In this document: one piece after another, positions 17,816-26,440 of the stretch | Layout of the letters: every line of letters begins with the position of its first letter | How positions within the stretch are numbered: the stretch's first letter is position 1 | Origin: Guillardia theta CCMP2712 | Taxonomy: Eukaryota > Cryptophyceae > Pyrenomonadales > Geminigeraceae | Direction of reading: 5' to 3' | Assembly: GCF_000315625.1 (NCBI RefSeq) | Contig: NW_005434507.1 | Coordinates: 57,182 to 85,244 of the forward strand | DNA length: 28,063 bases | The notes under the pieces: model-generated | What the model was told of the DNA's origin: nothing | Database searches by the model: none | The model's input: the letters and a program-made list of their open reading frames with translations, nothing else | Position numbers and translations under genes: made by a program

Positions 17816-18127
17816 AGTTAAGTTTAAAATAAGTTTTTGTCTTTACTACTGTCCTTGAGATTTCGCTTAACTTTCAACGGTCTCCCCTTGCATGCAATCG
17901 ATTGGTTGACATTTTTTGTTTCGTGGACAGTCGAGAGGACCGGTCCTTCCGAGTGAGTTGCGCTGGGTGGAGTGTGGGTAGGGGGTGTCGCGGACCGGGG
18001 AACAAACTGGCAAGGGAACGGGACTCCGGGAAGGGGTTGGGTAGCATTGGTAGGAGGGGTGGGTGGGTAGAGGATGCGACCCATGCATGCAACCCATGCC
18101 CCAGTATAAAAACATGTCAAGAAACCT

Positions 18128-18157
18128 TCTCCTCCCTCCCTCCCTCCCTCCCTCCCT
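18128..18157. repeat. (CCCT)n microsatellite, unit 2 only
   Basis: A run of CTCC repeats is present only in unit 2; units 1 and 3 read TTCGCTCCATCCCTACC at this place. It lies just after a TATAAAAA (18105-18112). Confidence 0.7.
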
Positions 18158-18265
18158 ACCTGAAGGACTGTCTGCATGCCTTCCTCGTGCTGACCCCCTT
18201 CATCTGACTCCTCGTCTACCTCCTCGTCCTCGTCTCGTCTTGCCCATGTCGGTTCATTATCACTG

Positions 18266-18712
18266 ATGACTATGGCTGACGGCACAAGGACTCCAAGTCT
18301 AGTGCTGCAAGGCCCCCACGGGGTCCTGGACAGCGTGGTGGAGTACTCGACAGCCTCGAGCAGGAGCCCATCAAGCTCGCGCGTCTCAAGTACATCCGGC
18401 GGCGGACTCAGCCAACTGCAAGGATCAGACACGAAGGCTCGCGGTCGGACTGTTAGAAGCAGCACAGTGATGTCGAATGGCATGTTTGGAGTGAAGCTAA
18501 GCTTCTATGAACCAGCTCATACATCGAGTGCATTCAAAGAAATCAACCGATGCGTCAATGAAGCAATCGAGGGCACAAAGCCCCAACGGATCGCTCCATC
18601 GCAAGCTGTCAGCTTCCAAGCCGTCATCGGATCCGATGCCTCCTCTGTGCAAACCGATTGCATCAAGCAGCGCAGCCGTCTTGACTCATCCTTGACACAG
18701 GCAACAACATGA
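18266..18712 (+). CDS. 148-codon ORF, unit 2; coding status doubtful
   Basis: It differs from the unit 1 copy by two replacements (VVEDST to VVEYST and GLIQLQ to GLSQLQ). The leader module lies at 17981-18005, and unlike the other units a TATAAAAA sits between module and ORF. Same doubts as for unit 1. Confidence 0.3.
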   Translation: MTMADGTRTPSLVLQGPHGVLDSVVEYSTASSRSPSSSRVSSTSGGGLSQLQGSDTKARGRTVRSSTVMSNGMFGVKLSFYEPAHTSSAFKEINRCVNEAIEGTKPQRIAPSQAVSFQAVIGSDASSVQTDCIKQRSRLDSSLTQATT

Positions 18713-19123
18713 GGGTCATTGACAGATCTGCTTTAGCTTCCTCCAACACCAGCCCGATCGTCAGCGATGGCTTGAAGGAAACAAGCCTGGAGACTGGATC
18801 ACCGTGATGAAACAGACAGCCTACCCGGAGCCATCAAACGCCTGTCAATCGGATGACTCGCAGCGTTGCCACCTGGCCTAGACAAGTAGCGAGAGGATGG
18901 CTTGAGGTAGGTCCGGGCTGGAGGTGCAAGGTATGGCTTGACAGTGCTTCAGTGGAGCTTCACCCACGCCTTCAACAACAAGCAATGTTGGTAGTAAGAC
19001 GCTCATAGCAGTCGACTTGTGCGATCCATCCGGTTACTGCAAGAGCAGACCTGGTCGAGGCCTGGGGACCTTTTGACAACCTGATCCTCGCTCAATTTCG
19101 CACATGCCATACTCGCTCCATAC

Positions 19124-19225
19124 GTCGTGGGCGTGCTCGACTTGTTGAAGCTGCAGAAGTAGTAGTTGTAGGTGCCCAGCATCACGCTGTAGACGATGAA
19201 GGCCAGCAGAACCACAAAAGACGAG
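19124..19225 (-). pseudogene. Captured exon fragment encoding a hydrophobic segment (unit 2)
   Basis: On the minus strand this 102-bp block reads SSFVVLLAFIVYSVMLG followed by TYNYYFCSFNKSSTPTT, a good transmembrane-like helix plus a Tyr/Cys-containing loop. Codons are strongly C/G-ending (CTG, TTC, ATC, TAC, AAC), typical of a well-expressed gene and unlike the surrounding spacer. Unit 1 and the inverted copy near 27460-27530 have unrelated sequence at this point. The source gene is not in the window and I do not recognise the protein. Confidence 0.5.
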
Positions 19226-19455
19226 TCGATCTGCTTCTCACAAGCTCTCCTTGTACTGTCTCTACGTGTCGAGTCGTGATCGTGATGCCTGGCATGCTCG
19301 TCCACCAGACCTTCCGTCAGATGCCCCCCTTGCCACTCATCATGCAGCGGCCTTGTCCCTCACACCCACCCTCCCTCCGTCCCTTTCTCCCTCGGTCCCT
19401 GCCTGCCTGCCATTTTGAAACAGCAGCATGCATGCCTTGTTCGCCTGTCATACGC

Positions 19456-19461
19456 TTTTAT
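19456..19461 (-). terminator. AATAAA poly(A) signal of beta G
   Basis: AATAAA on the minus strand, about 93 nt after the stop of G. The same signal occurs after I (23858-23863) and K (27188-27193) at nearly the same distance but is altered after pseudogene E. Confidence 0.5.
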
Positions 19462-19553
19462 TTTTGTCCCCTTCCTCCCCGTCCCACAATTACCTTGCCC
19501 TCCTCCCTCCCCTCGATTTCCGCCCTCTCTCCTCTCCTCTGCGCTCTCAGCCA

Positions 19554-20213
19554 CTACCGCCCTCCCTCCCCTGGCCCTCGCCGCATCATCTCCGTCCAGG
19601 TAGACTGCATGGGCTCCTCCTTCAGACGCTCCTCCTCCGCGATGCTCTCGAGGACCTCGTTGCGGTTCCTGACCATCAGCCCTTGACCCGCCGTCATGAC
19701 CCCCCTCGCGTACTCCGGCCTCAGCACCTTGCTGATCGCCGCACGGCTCTTCCCGTACATCCTCGACAGGTCTCGCTGCCGCATAGACCGTTTCCCCGTT
19801 GGAGACACTGGCGCCGAGTAGTAGAGGCAGACGATGTCGGCCTTGTCCTGCGCGGTCAGCCGGCTCCTGCCCCTGCACGCCGAGCTGTGCTTGCTCCGCG
19901 CCGCCGCGTCCCAGCGGCTGGTCTCCGGGCCCCGGCAGGCGTCTGCGGGAGCGGTGTCGTCGGGGAGAGGCAGGAGGACGTCGAGGGAGGGGTCGTCGGT
20001 CAGGGAGAGGTCAGGGACAGGTATTGTGCAGGGAGTGCCAGGGATCAGAAAGGAGTTGAAGATGTCTAAAGTAGACGAGGAGAAGCAGCGGTCTAGAGAG
20101 GTAAAAGAGGGGTCTGAGACATCGACGGGGTCGATGGGGAGGAGGAAGGAGGGGTTGAAGGATGGGTCGTCTAGGAGGAGGGAGGAGATCGCGAGGATGT
20201 AAGGGGGAGACAT
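19554..20213 (-). CDS. Copy G: HTH-family protein, beta type (219 aa)
   Basis: N-terminus MSPPYILAISSLLLDDPSFNP, then LLPIDPVDVSDPSF and a beta-specific segment (DRCFSSSTLDIFNSFLIPG). DDPSLDV and LPDDTAPADACRG lead into the SRWDAAARSK block at 99-108. The HTH spans about 117-166 with beta-type features (TAQDKADIVCLYY; RQRDLSRMYG; KSRAAISKVLRPE). The tail is NRNEVLESIAEEERLKEE, then MRRGPGEGGR. No catalytic domain is present; a nuclear DNA-binding role is inferred from the HTH. A poly(A) signal follows 93 nt after the stop. It is divergent from H and convergent toward F. Compared with I, changes cluster in the first 20 residues. Confidence 0.72.
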   Translation of the reverse strand: MSPPYILAISSLLLDDPSFNPSFLLPIDPVDVSDPSFTSLDRCFSSSTLDIFNSFLIPGTPCTIPVPDLSLTDDPSLDVLLPLPDDTAPADACRGPETSRWDAAARSKHSSACRGRSRLTAQDKADIVCLYYSAPVSPTGKRSMRQRDLSRMYGKSRAAISKVLRPEYARGVMTAGQGLMVRNRNEVLESIAEEERLKEEPMQSTWTEMMRRGPGEGGR

Positions 20214-20658
20214 CAGGGAGGGCAGGAAGGACAGAGGCCTTCCGAGTCGAGGAAGAAAGGAACTTGTCGGAGCAATGCGTCAGATGATGGGGAGGAGCAG
20301 GTCGTGGGAGAGGGTGGGGAGAGTAACCTTGTATGCGATATTCCCCGTGCTGACAGGAAGGCATGCAGGGAGTGTCTTGAAAGATTTCTCGTACCGGTGA
20401 TATTGAGGGGGAATAGAGGGGTGGTAAAGGGTGGAGGAGGGTCTACTCCACATGAAAGACTGTGAGCGCCGAAGCGTCGCTTTACTACGACTGATGGGAT
20501 CACGTCCTGTGACTTTTAAAGCCTGGTGAATTGTAACAAGTAAACTTTTTTTTGACTTCCAATGACCCGTTTTCTTTGGGGCAAGGAGGGGTCTGATTCC
20601 GTGTCCAAGGAGAGGGTGGGGGTCACGCGGATCGGGGAACAAGAGGTCTTGGGTCCTA

Positions 20659-20854
20659 GTAAAGCCAAAAAGCAACAAGGACAATGTTGGCGTCTCAATA
20701 CAAGAGGACCGGTGATGGAATCTTGCCGTTGATGGAGGGGTGGGGGGCTTCTTGAAGGACCCCTCCTCCCCAGAAACATCCCATTTCCATTTCCGCGCTG
20801 AATCATCCTCTTCCGATCCTCGTGTAGCCCAGCACCTCCCATCCGTCCCCTCAG
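20659..20854 (+). other. Possible 196-nt leader intron of copy H
   Basis: GTAAAG at 20659 follows the GGGGAACAA module; a pyrimidine-rich stretch ends TCCCCTCAG at 20854, two bases before the ATG (20857). The same pair of sites is present in D (11598-11793), F (15980-16175 before its insertion) and J (25060-25262). Prediction from motifs and conserved spacing only. Confidence 0.3.
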
Positions 20855-20856
20855 CG

Positions 20857-21435
20857 ATGTATCCTCCTCTGTTTGATATCCCCCCTTCCTTCCTGCTTGA
20901 CGACGCCTCCCTCAACCCCTTCCTCCTCCTCCCCATCGACCCCGTCGACATCCAAGATGACCCCTCAGGCTCCGCTACCCCTGACGCCCTCCTTCCCTCC
21001 ATCACTCTTTCAAGCCCCGACGACCCCTCCCTCGACGTCCTCCCGCCTCTCCCCGACGACACTGCCCCCGCAGACGCCTGCCGGGGCCTGGAGACCAGCC
21101 GCTGGGACGCGGCGGCGCGGAGCAAGCACAGCTCGGCGTGCAGGGGCAGGAGCCGGCTGACCGCGCAGGAGAAGCTCGACATCGTCTGCCTCTACTACTC
21201 GGCGCCAGTGTCTCCAACGGGGAAACGGTCTATGCAGCAGCAGGACTTATCGCGAAGGTACGGCAAGAGCCGTGCGGCGATCAGCAAGGTGCTGAGGCCG
21301 GAGTACGCGAGGGGGGTCATGACGGCGGGTCAAGGGCTCAAGGCGAGCAGGCGGGCGATGGTGCTGAGGAACATCGCGGAGGAGGAGCGGGGGAGGCTGC
21401 TTGCGCTAGGGAGGAGTGGAGAAGGTGTTGCGTGA
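20857..21435 (+). CDS. Copy H: HTH-family protein, alpha type (192 aa)
   Basis: I prefer the ATG at 20857 (MYPPLFDIPP), shared with D, F and J, over an in-frame upstream ATG at 20740 whose extension translates the leader. Residues 1-80 are Asp/Pro/Leu-rich with DDASLNP, LLPIDPVDI and DDPSLDVLPPLPDD. SRWDAAARSK lies at 81-90, the HTH at about 99-148 (TAQEKLDIVCLYY; QQQDLSRRYG; KSRAAISKVLRPE), followed by IAEEERGRLLAL and SGEGVA. It has no lesions and consensus residues throughout the HTH, so it is the best candidate for a functional alpha gene. Divergent partner: G. Confidence 0.72.
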   Translation: MYPPLFDIPPSFLLDDASLNPFLLLPIDPVDIQDDPSGSATPDALLPSITLSSPDDPSLDVLPPLPDDTAPADACRGLETSRWDAAARSKHSSACRGRSRLTAQEKLDIVCLYYSAPVSPTGKRSMQQQDLSRRYGKSRAAISKVLRPEYARGVMTAGQGLKASRRAMVLRNIAEEERGRLLALGRSGEGVA

Positions 21436-22314
21436 GGATGAAGGAAGGATGGGATAAAGAGGAGAGGGATTGTTTCTTGAAGAGGTCTTGAGAATAATGC
21501 TCGTTTGATCTGGGTGGTATGATGCTCCCTTCCATGCAGAGCCATCACTGCATTCCTTCAATCGCACTGACGTAAGAGATCATCGCCTCCAGTCCTGATC
21601 AACTCCCTCTGGTGATGTTGTACACATAGCCGTCGAGACCATGTAGAAAGTCAATCAGGAGCTAGCCTCAATAGCAAGCAACTAGCACGTCAGGCTACTG
21701 TTGCTTGCTAGGACAGACGGTGGATCGAGCAAAGGGTCAGTCAGTTGCAGCTAGGAACCGAAAGTTGAGGAGCCATCGACCGGCGCTGTCTCTCGTCATC
21801 TGTCAAGTGAGGTGGCTCGAGAAAGGGCTAGGCTCACAGGCTTGTCTGGGTAGTCGTGGGGAGTACCGCGGAAGTTCGGAGCCGGCGGCGGGACCGTATC
21901 GGACCGTGCCGGCAGCAGCAGCACCGGAACGGGGGCCCATCGGGCTCGCCCGCGGCTGAAGGCTGCATGCTCTATGGATCTCACTCGTGCTAGGGCAGTC
22001 ACTGAGTATCGGAACCGTACTCTGAGTCAATCCAGTCGGGGAGGGAGGCAAGCGGACGGCAAATGGAAAGCGGTGGGTGCCGGGTGGACTGAGCTTTTGC
22101 GACAGCCGGGCCCGGTCACCGGGTGTCCAAAGGCCCGAAGGCCCCCGGGCCCGCCGGTCCCGGGGGCATGCCCGTCAGAATCCGAGGGCCGCCGACTCTC
22201 ACTTAACGATCACTGAGCCAATCCAGCCGACGCTATGCAATTCAAGCGGACATGCATAAAACCCCTGATGTCCGGGGCCCTCCGAAGGTATACTAGCCAC
22301 AAGTACTCTCTTTA
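21436..22314. other. Alpha 3' flank and GC-rich island, unit 3
   Basis: Counterpart of 16974-17815 and of the N gap. It contains GGGCCCGG-type palindromes and CTGAGTCAATCCAG words between about 21850 and 22220. No supported gene. Confidence 0.35.
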
Positions 22315-22684
22315 CTCAAAGTTAAGTTTAAAATAAGTTTTTGTCTTTACTACTGTCCTTGAGATTTCGCTTAACTTTGTCGCCCCCTGCATGCAATCGA
22401 TTGGTTGACATTTTTTGTTTCGTGGACAGTCGACTCCGAGGACCGGTCCTTCCGAGTGAGTTGCGCTGGGTGGAGTGTGGGTAGGGGGTGTCGCGGACCG
22501 GGGAACAAACTGGCAAGGGAACGGAAGGGGGTTGGGTAGGATCGGTAGGAGGGGTGGGTGGGTTCGCTCCATCCCTACCTGACCGACTGTCTGCATGCCT
22601 CCCTCGTGCTGACCCCCTTCATCTGACTCCTCGTCTACCTCCTCGTCCTCGTCTCGTCTTGCCCATGTCGGTTCATTATCACTG

Positions 22685-23131
22685 ATGACTATGGCTGACG
22701 GCACAAGGACTCCAAGTCTAGTGCTGCAAGGCCCCCACGGGGTCCTGGACAGCGTGGTGGAGGACTCGACAGCCTCGAGCAGGAGCCCATCAAGCTCGCG
22801 CGTCTCAAGTACATCCGGCGGCGGACTCAGCCAACTGCAAGGATCAGACACGAAGGCTCGCGATCGGACTGTTAGAAGCAGCACAGTGATGTCGAATGGC
22901 ATGTTTGGAGTGAAGCTAAGCTTCTATGAACCAGCTCATACATCGAGTGCATTCAAAGAAATCAACCGATGCGTCAATGAAGCAATCGAGGGCACAAAGC
23001 CCCAACGGATCGCTCCATCGCAAGCTGTCAGCTTCCAAGCCGTCATCGGATCCGATGCCTCCTCTGTGCAAACCGATTGCATCAAGCAGCGCAGCCGTCT
23101 TGACTCATCCTTGACACAGGCAACAACATGA
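22685..23131 (+). CDS. 148-codon ORF, unit 3; coding status doubtful
   Basis: It differs from the unit 1 copy by I to S in GLIQLQ and G to D in KARGRT. The 3' spacer lacks a GATCTGCTTTAGCTT-like stretch present in units 1 and 2 just after the stop. Otherwise as for unit 1. Confidence 0.3.
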   Translation: MTMADGTRTPSLVLQGPHGVLDSVVEDSTASSRSPSSSRVSSTSGGGLSQLQGSDTKARDRTVRSSTVMSNGMFGVKLSFYEPAHTSSAFKEINRCVNEAIEGTKPQRIAPSQAVSFQAVIGSDASSVQTDCIKQRSRLDSSLTQATT

Positions 23132-23524
23132 GGGTCATTGACTCCAACACCAGCCCGATCGTCAGCGATGGCTTGAAGGAAACAAGCCTGGAGACTGGAT
23201 CACCGTGATGAAACAGACAGCCTACCCGGAGCCATCAAACGCCTGTCAATCGGATGACTCGCAGCGTTGCCACCTGGCCTAGACAAGTAGCGAGAGGATG
23301 GCTTGAGGTAGGTCCGGGCTGGAGGTGCAAGGTATGGCTTGACAATGCTTCAGTGGAGCTTCACCCACGCCTTCAACAACAAGCAATGGTGGTGGTAAGA
23401 CGCTCATAGCAGTCGACTTGTGCGATCCATCCGGTTACTGCAAGAGCAGACCTGGTCGAGGCCTGGAGACCTTTTGACAACCTGATCCTCGCTCAATTTC
23501 GCACATGCCATACTCGCTCCATAC

Positions 23525-23626
23525 GTCGTGGGCGTGCTCGACTTGTTGAAGCTGCAGAAGTAGTAGTTGTAGGTGCCCAGCATCACGCTGTAGACGATGA
23601 AGGCCAGCAGAACCACAAAAGACGAG
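23525..23626 (-). pseudogene. Captured exon fragment encoding a hydrophobic segment (unit 3)
   Basis: Identical in sequence and boundaries to 19124-19225, so the capture preceded the duplication that separated units 2 and 3. Same hydrophobic helix and C/G-ending codons. Confidence 0.5.
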
Positions 23627-23954
23627 TCGATCTGCTTCTCACAAGCTCTCCTTGTACTGTCTCTACGTGTCGAGTCGTGATCGTGATGCCTGGCATGCTC
23701 GTCCACCAGGTCTTCCGTCAGATGCCCCCCTTGCCACTCATCATGCAGCGGCCTTGTCCCTCACACCCACCCTCCCTCCGTCCCTTTCTCCCTCGGTCCC
23801 TGCCTGCCTGCCATTTTGAAACAGCAGCATGCATGCCTTGTTCGCCTGTCATACGCTTTTATTTTTGTCCCCTTCCTCCCCGTCCCACAATTACCTTGCC
23901 CTCCTCCCTCCCCTCGATTTCCGCCCTCTCTCCTCTCCTCTGCGCTCTCAGCCA

Positions 23955-24614
23955 CTACCGCCCTCCCTCCCCTGGCCCTCGCCGCATCATTTCCATCCAG
24001 GTAGACTGCATGGGCTCCTCCTTCAGACGCTCCTCCTCCGCGATGCTCTCGAGGACCTCGTTGCGGTTCCTGACCATCAGCCCTTGACCCGCCGTCATGA
24101 CCCCCCTCGCGTACTCCGGCCTCAGCACCTTGCTGATCGCCGCACGGCTCTTGCCGTACATCCTCGACAGGTCTCGCTGCCGCATAGACCGTTTCCCCGT
24201 TGGAGACACTGGCGCCGAGTAGTAGAGGCAGACGATGTCGGCCTTGTCCTGCGCGGTCAGCCGGCTCCTGCCCCTGCACGCCGAGCTGTGCTTGCTCCGC
24301 GCCGCCGCGTCCCAGCGGCTGGTCTGCGGGCCCCGGCAGGCGTCTGCGGGAGCGGTGTCGTCGGGGAGAGGCAGGAGGACGTCGAGGGAGGGGTCGTCGG
24401 TCAGGGAGAGGTCAGGGAGAGGTATTGTGCAGGGAGTGCCAGGGATCAGAAAGGAGTTGAAGATGTCTAAAGTAGACGAGGAGAAGCAGCGGTCTAGAGA
24501 GGTAAAAGAGGGGTCTGAGACATCGACGGGGTCGATGGGGAGGAGGAAGGAGGGGTTGAGGGAGGGGTCGTCGAGGAGGAGGGAGGAGAGCGTGAGGAGG
24601 AGAGGGGGAGACAT
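23955..24614 (-). CDS. Copy I: HTH-family protein, beta type (219 aa)
   Basis: Collinear with G over its whole length without gaps. The start reads MSPPLLLTLSSLLLDDPSLNP. SRWDAAARSK core (DNA 24252-24320), HTH with TAQDKADIVCLYY and RQRDLSRMYG, tail LESIAEEERLKEE and end MRRGPGEGGR. A poly(A) signal on the minus strand (23858-23863) lies about 92 nt past the stop. It is divergent from truncated alpha J over the shared upstream region. It appears functional by sequence. Confidence 0.72.
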   Translation of the reverse strand: MSPPLLLTLSSLLLDDPSLNPSFLLPIDPVDVSDPSFTSLDRCFSSSTLDIFNSFLIPGTPCTIPLPDLSLTDDPSLDVLLPLPDDTAPADACRGPQTSRWDAAARSKHSSACRGRSRLTAQDKADIVCLYYSAPVSPTGKRSMRQRDLSRMYGKSRAAISKVLRPEYARGVMTAGQGLMVRNRNEVLESIAEEERLKEEPMQSTWMEMMRRGPGEGGR

Positions 24615-24962
24615 CAGGGAGGGCAGGAAGGACAGAGGCCTTCCGAGTCGAGGAAGAAAGGAACTTGTCGGAGCAATGCGTCAGATGATGGGGAGGAGCA
24701 GGTCGTGGGAGAGGGTGGGGAGAGTGACCTTCAACCGTATGCGATATTCCCCGTGCTGACAGGAAGGCATGCAGGAGTGTCTTGAAAGATTTCTCGTACC
24801 GGTGATATTGAGGGGGAATAGCGGGGTGGTAAAGGGTGGAGGAGGGTCTACTCCACATGAAAGACTGTGAGCGCCGAAGCGTCGCTTTACTACGACTGAT
24901 GGGATCACGTCCTGTGACTTTTAAAGCCTGTGAGTTGTAAGAAGTAAACTCTTTGACTTCCA

Positions 24963-25597
24963 ATGACCCGTTTTCTTTGGGGCAAGGAGGGGTCTGATTC
25001 CCATTCCAAGGAGAGGGTGGGGGTCACGCGGATCGGGGAACAAGAGGTCTTGGGTCCTAGTAAAGCCAAGAAGCAACAAGGACAATGTTGGCGTCTCAAT
25101 ACAAGAGGACCGGTGATGGAATCTTGCCGTTGATGGAGGGGTGGGGGGCTTCTTGAAGGACCCCTCCTCCCCAGAAACATCCCATCTCCGCGCGCCTCAG
25201 TCACCAGCATTTCTCCTCTTCCGATCCTCGTGTAGCCCAGCACCTCCCATCCGTCCCCTCAGCGATGTATCCTCCTCTGTTTGATATCCCCCCTTCTATC
25301 CTTGTTGACGACGCCTCCCTCAACCCCTTCCTCCTCCTCCCCATCGACCCCGTTGACATCCACGACCCCTCAGGCTCCGCTAGCCCTGACGCCCTTCTTC
25401 CCTCCATCACTCTTTCAAGCCCCGACGACCCCTCCCTCGACGTCCTCCCGCCTCTCCCCGACGACACCGCTCCCGCAGACGCCTGCCGGGGCCCGGAGAC
25501 CAGCCGCTGGGACGCGGCGGCGCGGAGCAAGCACAGCTCGGCGTGCAGGGGCAGGAGCCGGCTGACCGCGAGGAAGGATGGGATAAGGAGGAGATGA
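24963..25597 (+). repeat. Array unit 4, truncated
   Basis: It begins at the same landmark as the other units and matches through the alpha leader and N-terminal coding region. After the deletion in J only about 30 bp of unit-like sequence (AGGAAGGATGGGATAAGGAGGAGA) remains before unique AT-rich DNA at about 25600. Confidence 0.7.
25265..25597 (+). pseudogene. Copy J: alpha-type gene truncated by HTH deletion (110 codons)
   Basis: MYPPLFDIPPSILVDDASL to RSRLTA is normal alpha sequence. At CTGACCGCG the DNA jumps to AGGAAGGATGGGATAAGGAGGAG, which in F and H lies just past the stop codon. About 285 bp, covering the whole HTH and C-terminus, is lost, leaving a seven-residue out-of-frame tail. 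An AGGA at or near both breakpoints suggests a microhomology deletion. Any product would contain the acidic region and SRWDAAARSK block only, like copy B. Confidence 0.65.
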
Positions 25598-25599
25598 TC

Positions 25600-26306
25600 A
25601 ACTATGAGTTTTCATTTTTGTTGGTTTTATCTGCTTTCGTTTTCGGATGATCAGCGCATTTAGCACTGTGGGATCGGCATACTTGATGGAAATTTCATGT
25701 TCTGCATTAATGTTCACATTCAGCGCTTTTTAGATTTCACAACAGTGATTTCGATATATTATTGTTTGATGGTGCATCGCCAATGAATCGTTAGCAGGTC
25801 TGAGACGCAGGAGGAGGAATCAAGATTTTGGGGATTGAAAAGACGACTGGGAGAGGAGACGTTTACAAGCCTAAGGGAGAAATGACTTGTAGAAACTGGT
25901 AAAGTAAACTAGTACTTTTCATGTCCTACGGAAACACCCGAGTGTTCGTTGCTTTTAATCGCATCTTGTCAGAAAGATTCAGCTGGGGCCACTTTTAAAC
26001 CCCTGCATTGTAAGATGTAAATGTACAAATGACTGGATTGTTAAGAATCTAGTAAACCAATGCTGCTACGCTGTCCGGCGGCCGAATAAAATCTGTGCCG
26101 ATCGAATGCTCTTGAGTGGGTAGCCCCATTCTTGTTTACTACCTGGTAGCGATAAGCCACGGTATTGCGACGCTACAGTACATTGTCAGAAAGATGTGTT
26201 AAGGCAACGGGTCGGACAAGGCCGACATAGTTGAAAAGATTTCATTTCAACTCCTTTGATGAATGCGCTGTAAAGTTAAAAAAAAAAGGATGCCGGGGAG
26301 TCTGTC
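25600..26306. other. Unique AT-rich spacer
   Basis: It matches no other part of the window. It is AT-richer than its neighbours with many stops in all frames, and contains GTCAGAAAGAT twice (near 25970 and 26185). It separates the direct array from the inverted half-unit. No gene is seen. Confidence 0.4.
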
Positions 26307-26330
26307 GGGGGAATGTCGCCTGCTATATAA
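26307..26330 (+). promoter_or_regulatory. Putative promoter of K: GGGGGAATGTCGC and TATA box
   Basis: GGGGGAATGTCGC (26307-26319) is shared with gamma copies B and C. It is followed at once by CTATATAA, a good TATA box (26323-26330) about 110 bp before the ATG. The beta genes E, G and I lack this arrangement, so K seems to have acquired a gamma-type promoter region. Confidence 0.45.
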
Positions 26331-26440
26331 TCAGCTACCTCCCTTCCCACCCCCACCCCCCTTCTTCCACATCTGCTAGCCGCTCCCTCGTGCTTGCCTG
26401 CCTACGAATCTCTTCCCCCCCTTCTCTCCAACCACCTTCA

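Larger units (their letters stand above)
15883..20561 (+). repeat. Array unit 2 (alpha F, ORF 148, beta G)
   Basis: 4679 bp. It is longer than the others because of the 217-bp insertion before F, an altered stretch at 18020-18160 (CATGCATGCAACCCATGC, a TATAAAAA at 18105-18112 and a CCCT microsatellite), and the captured fragment at 19124-19225. Confidence 0.8.
20562..24962 (+). repeat. Array unit 3 (alpha H, ORF 148, beta I)
   Basis: 4401 bp, the cleanest unit: no N gap and no leader insertion, both HTH genes open. It shares the captured coding fragment with unit 2 but keeps direct-repeat variant 2 rather than variant 1. Confidence 0.8.

Noticed and set aside
20740-20856. 39-codon N-terminal extension of H
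   Set aside because: It translates the leader and its predicted splice acceptor; D, F and J use the MYPPL start and the extension is not conserved.
26231-26440. 70-codon N-terminal extension of K
   Set aside because: It would translate the conserved upstream element and TATA box; no other family member has it.
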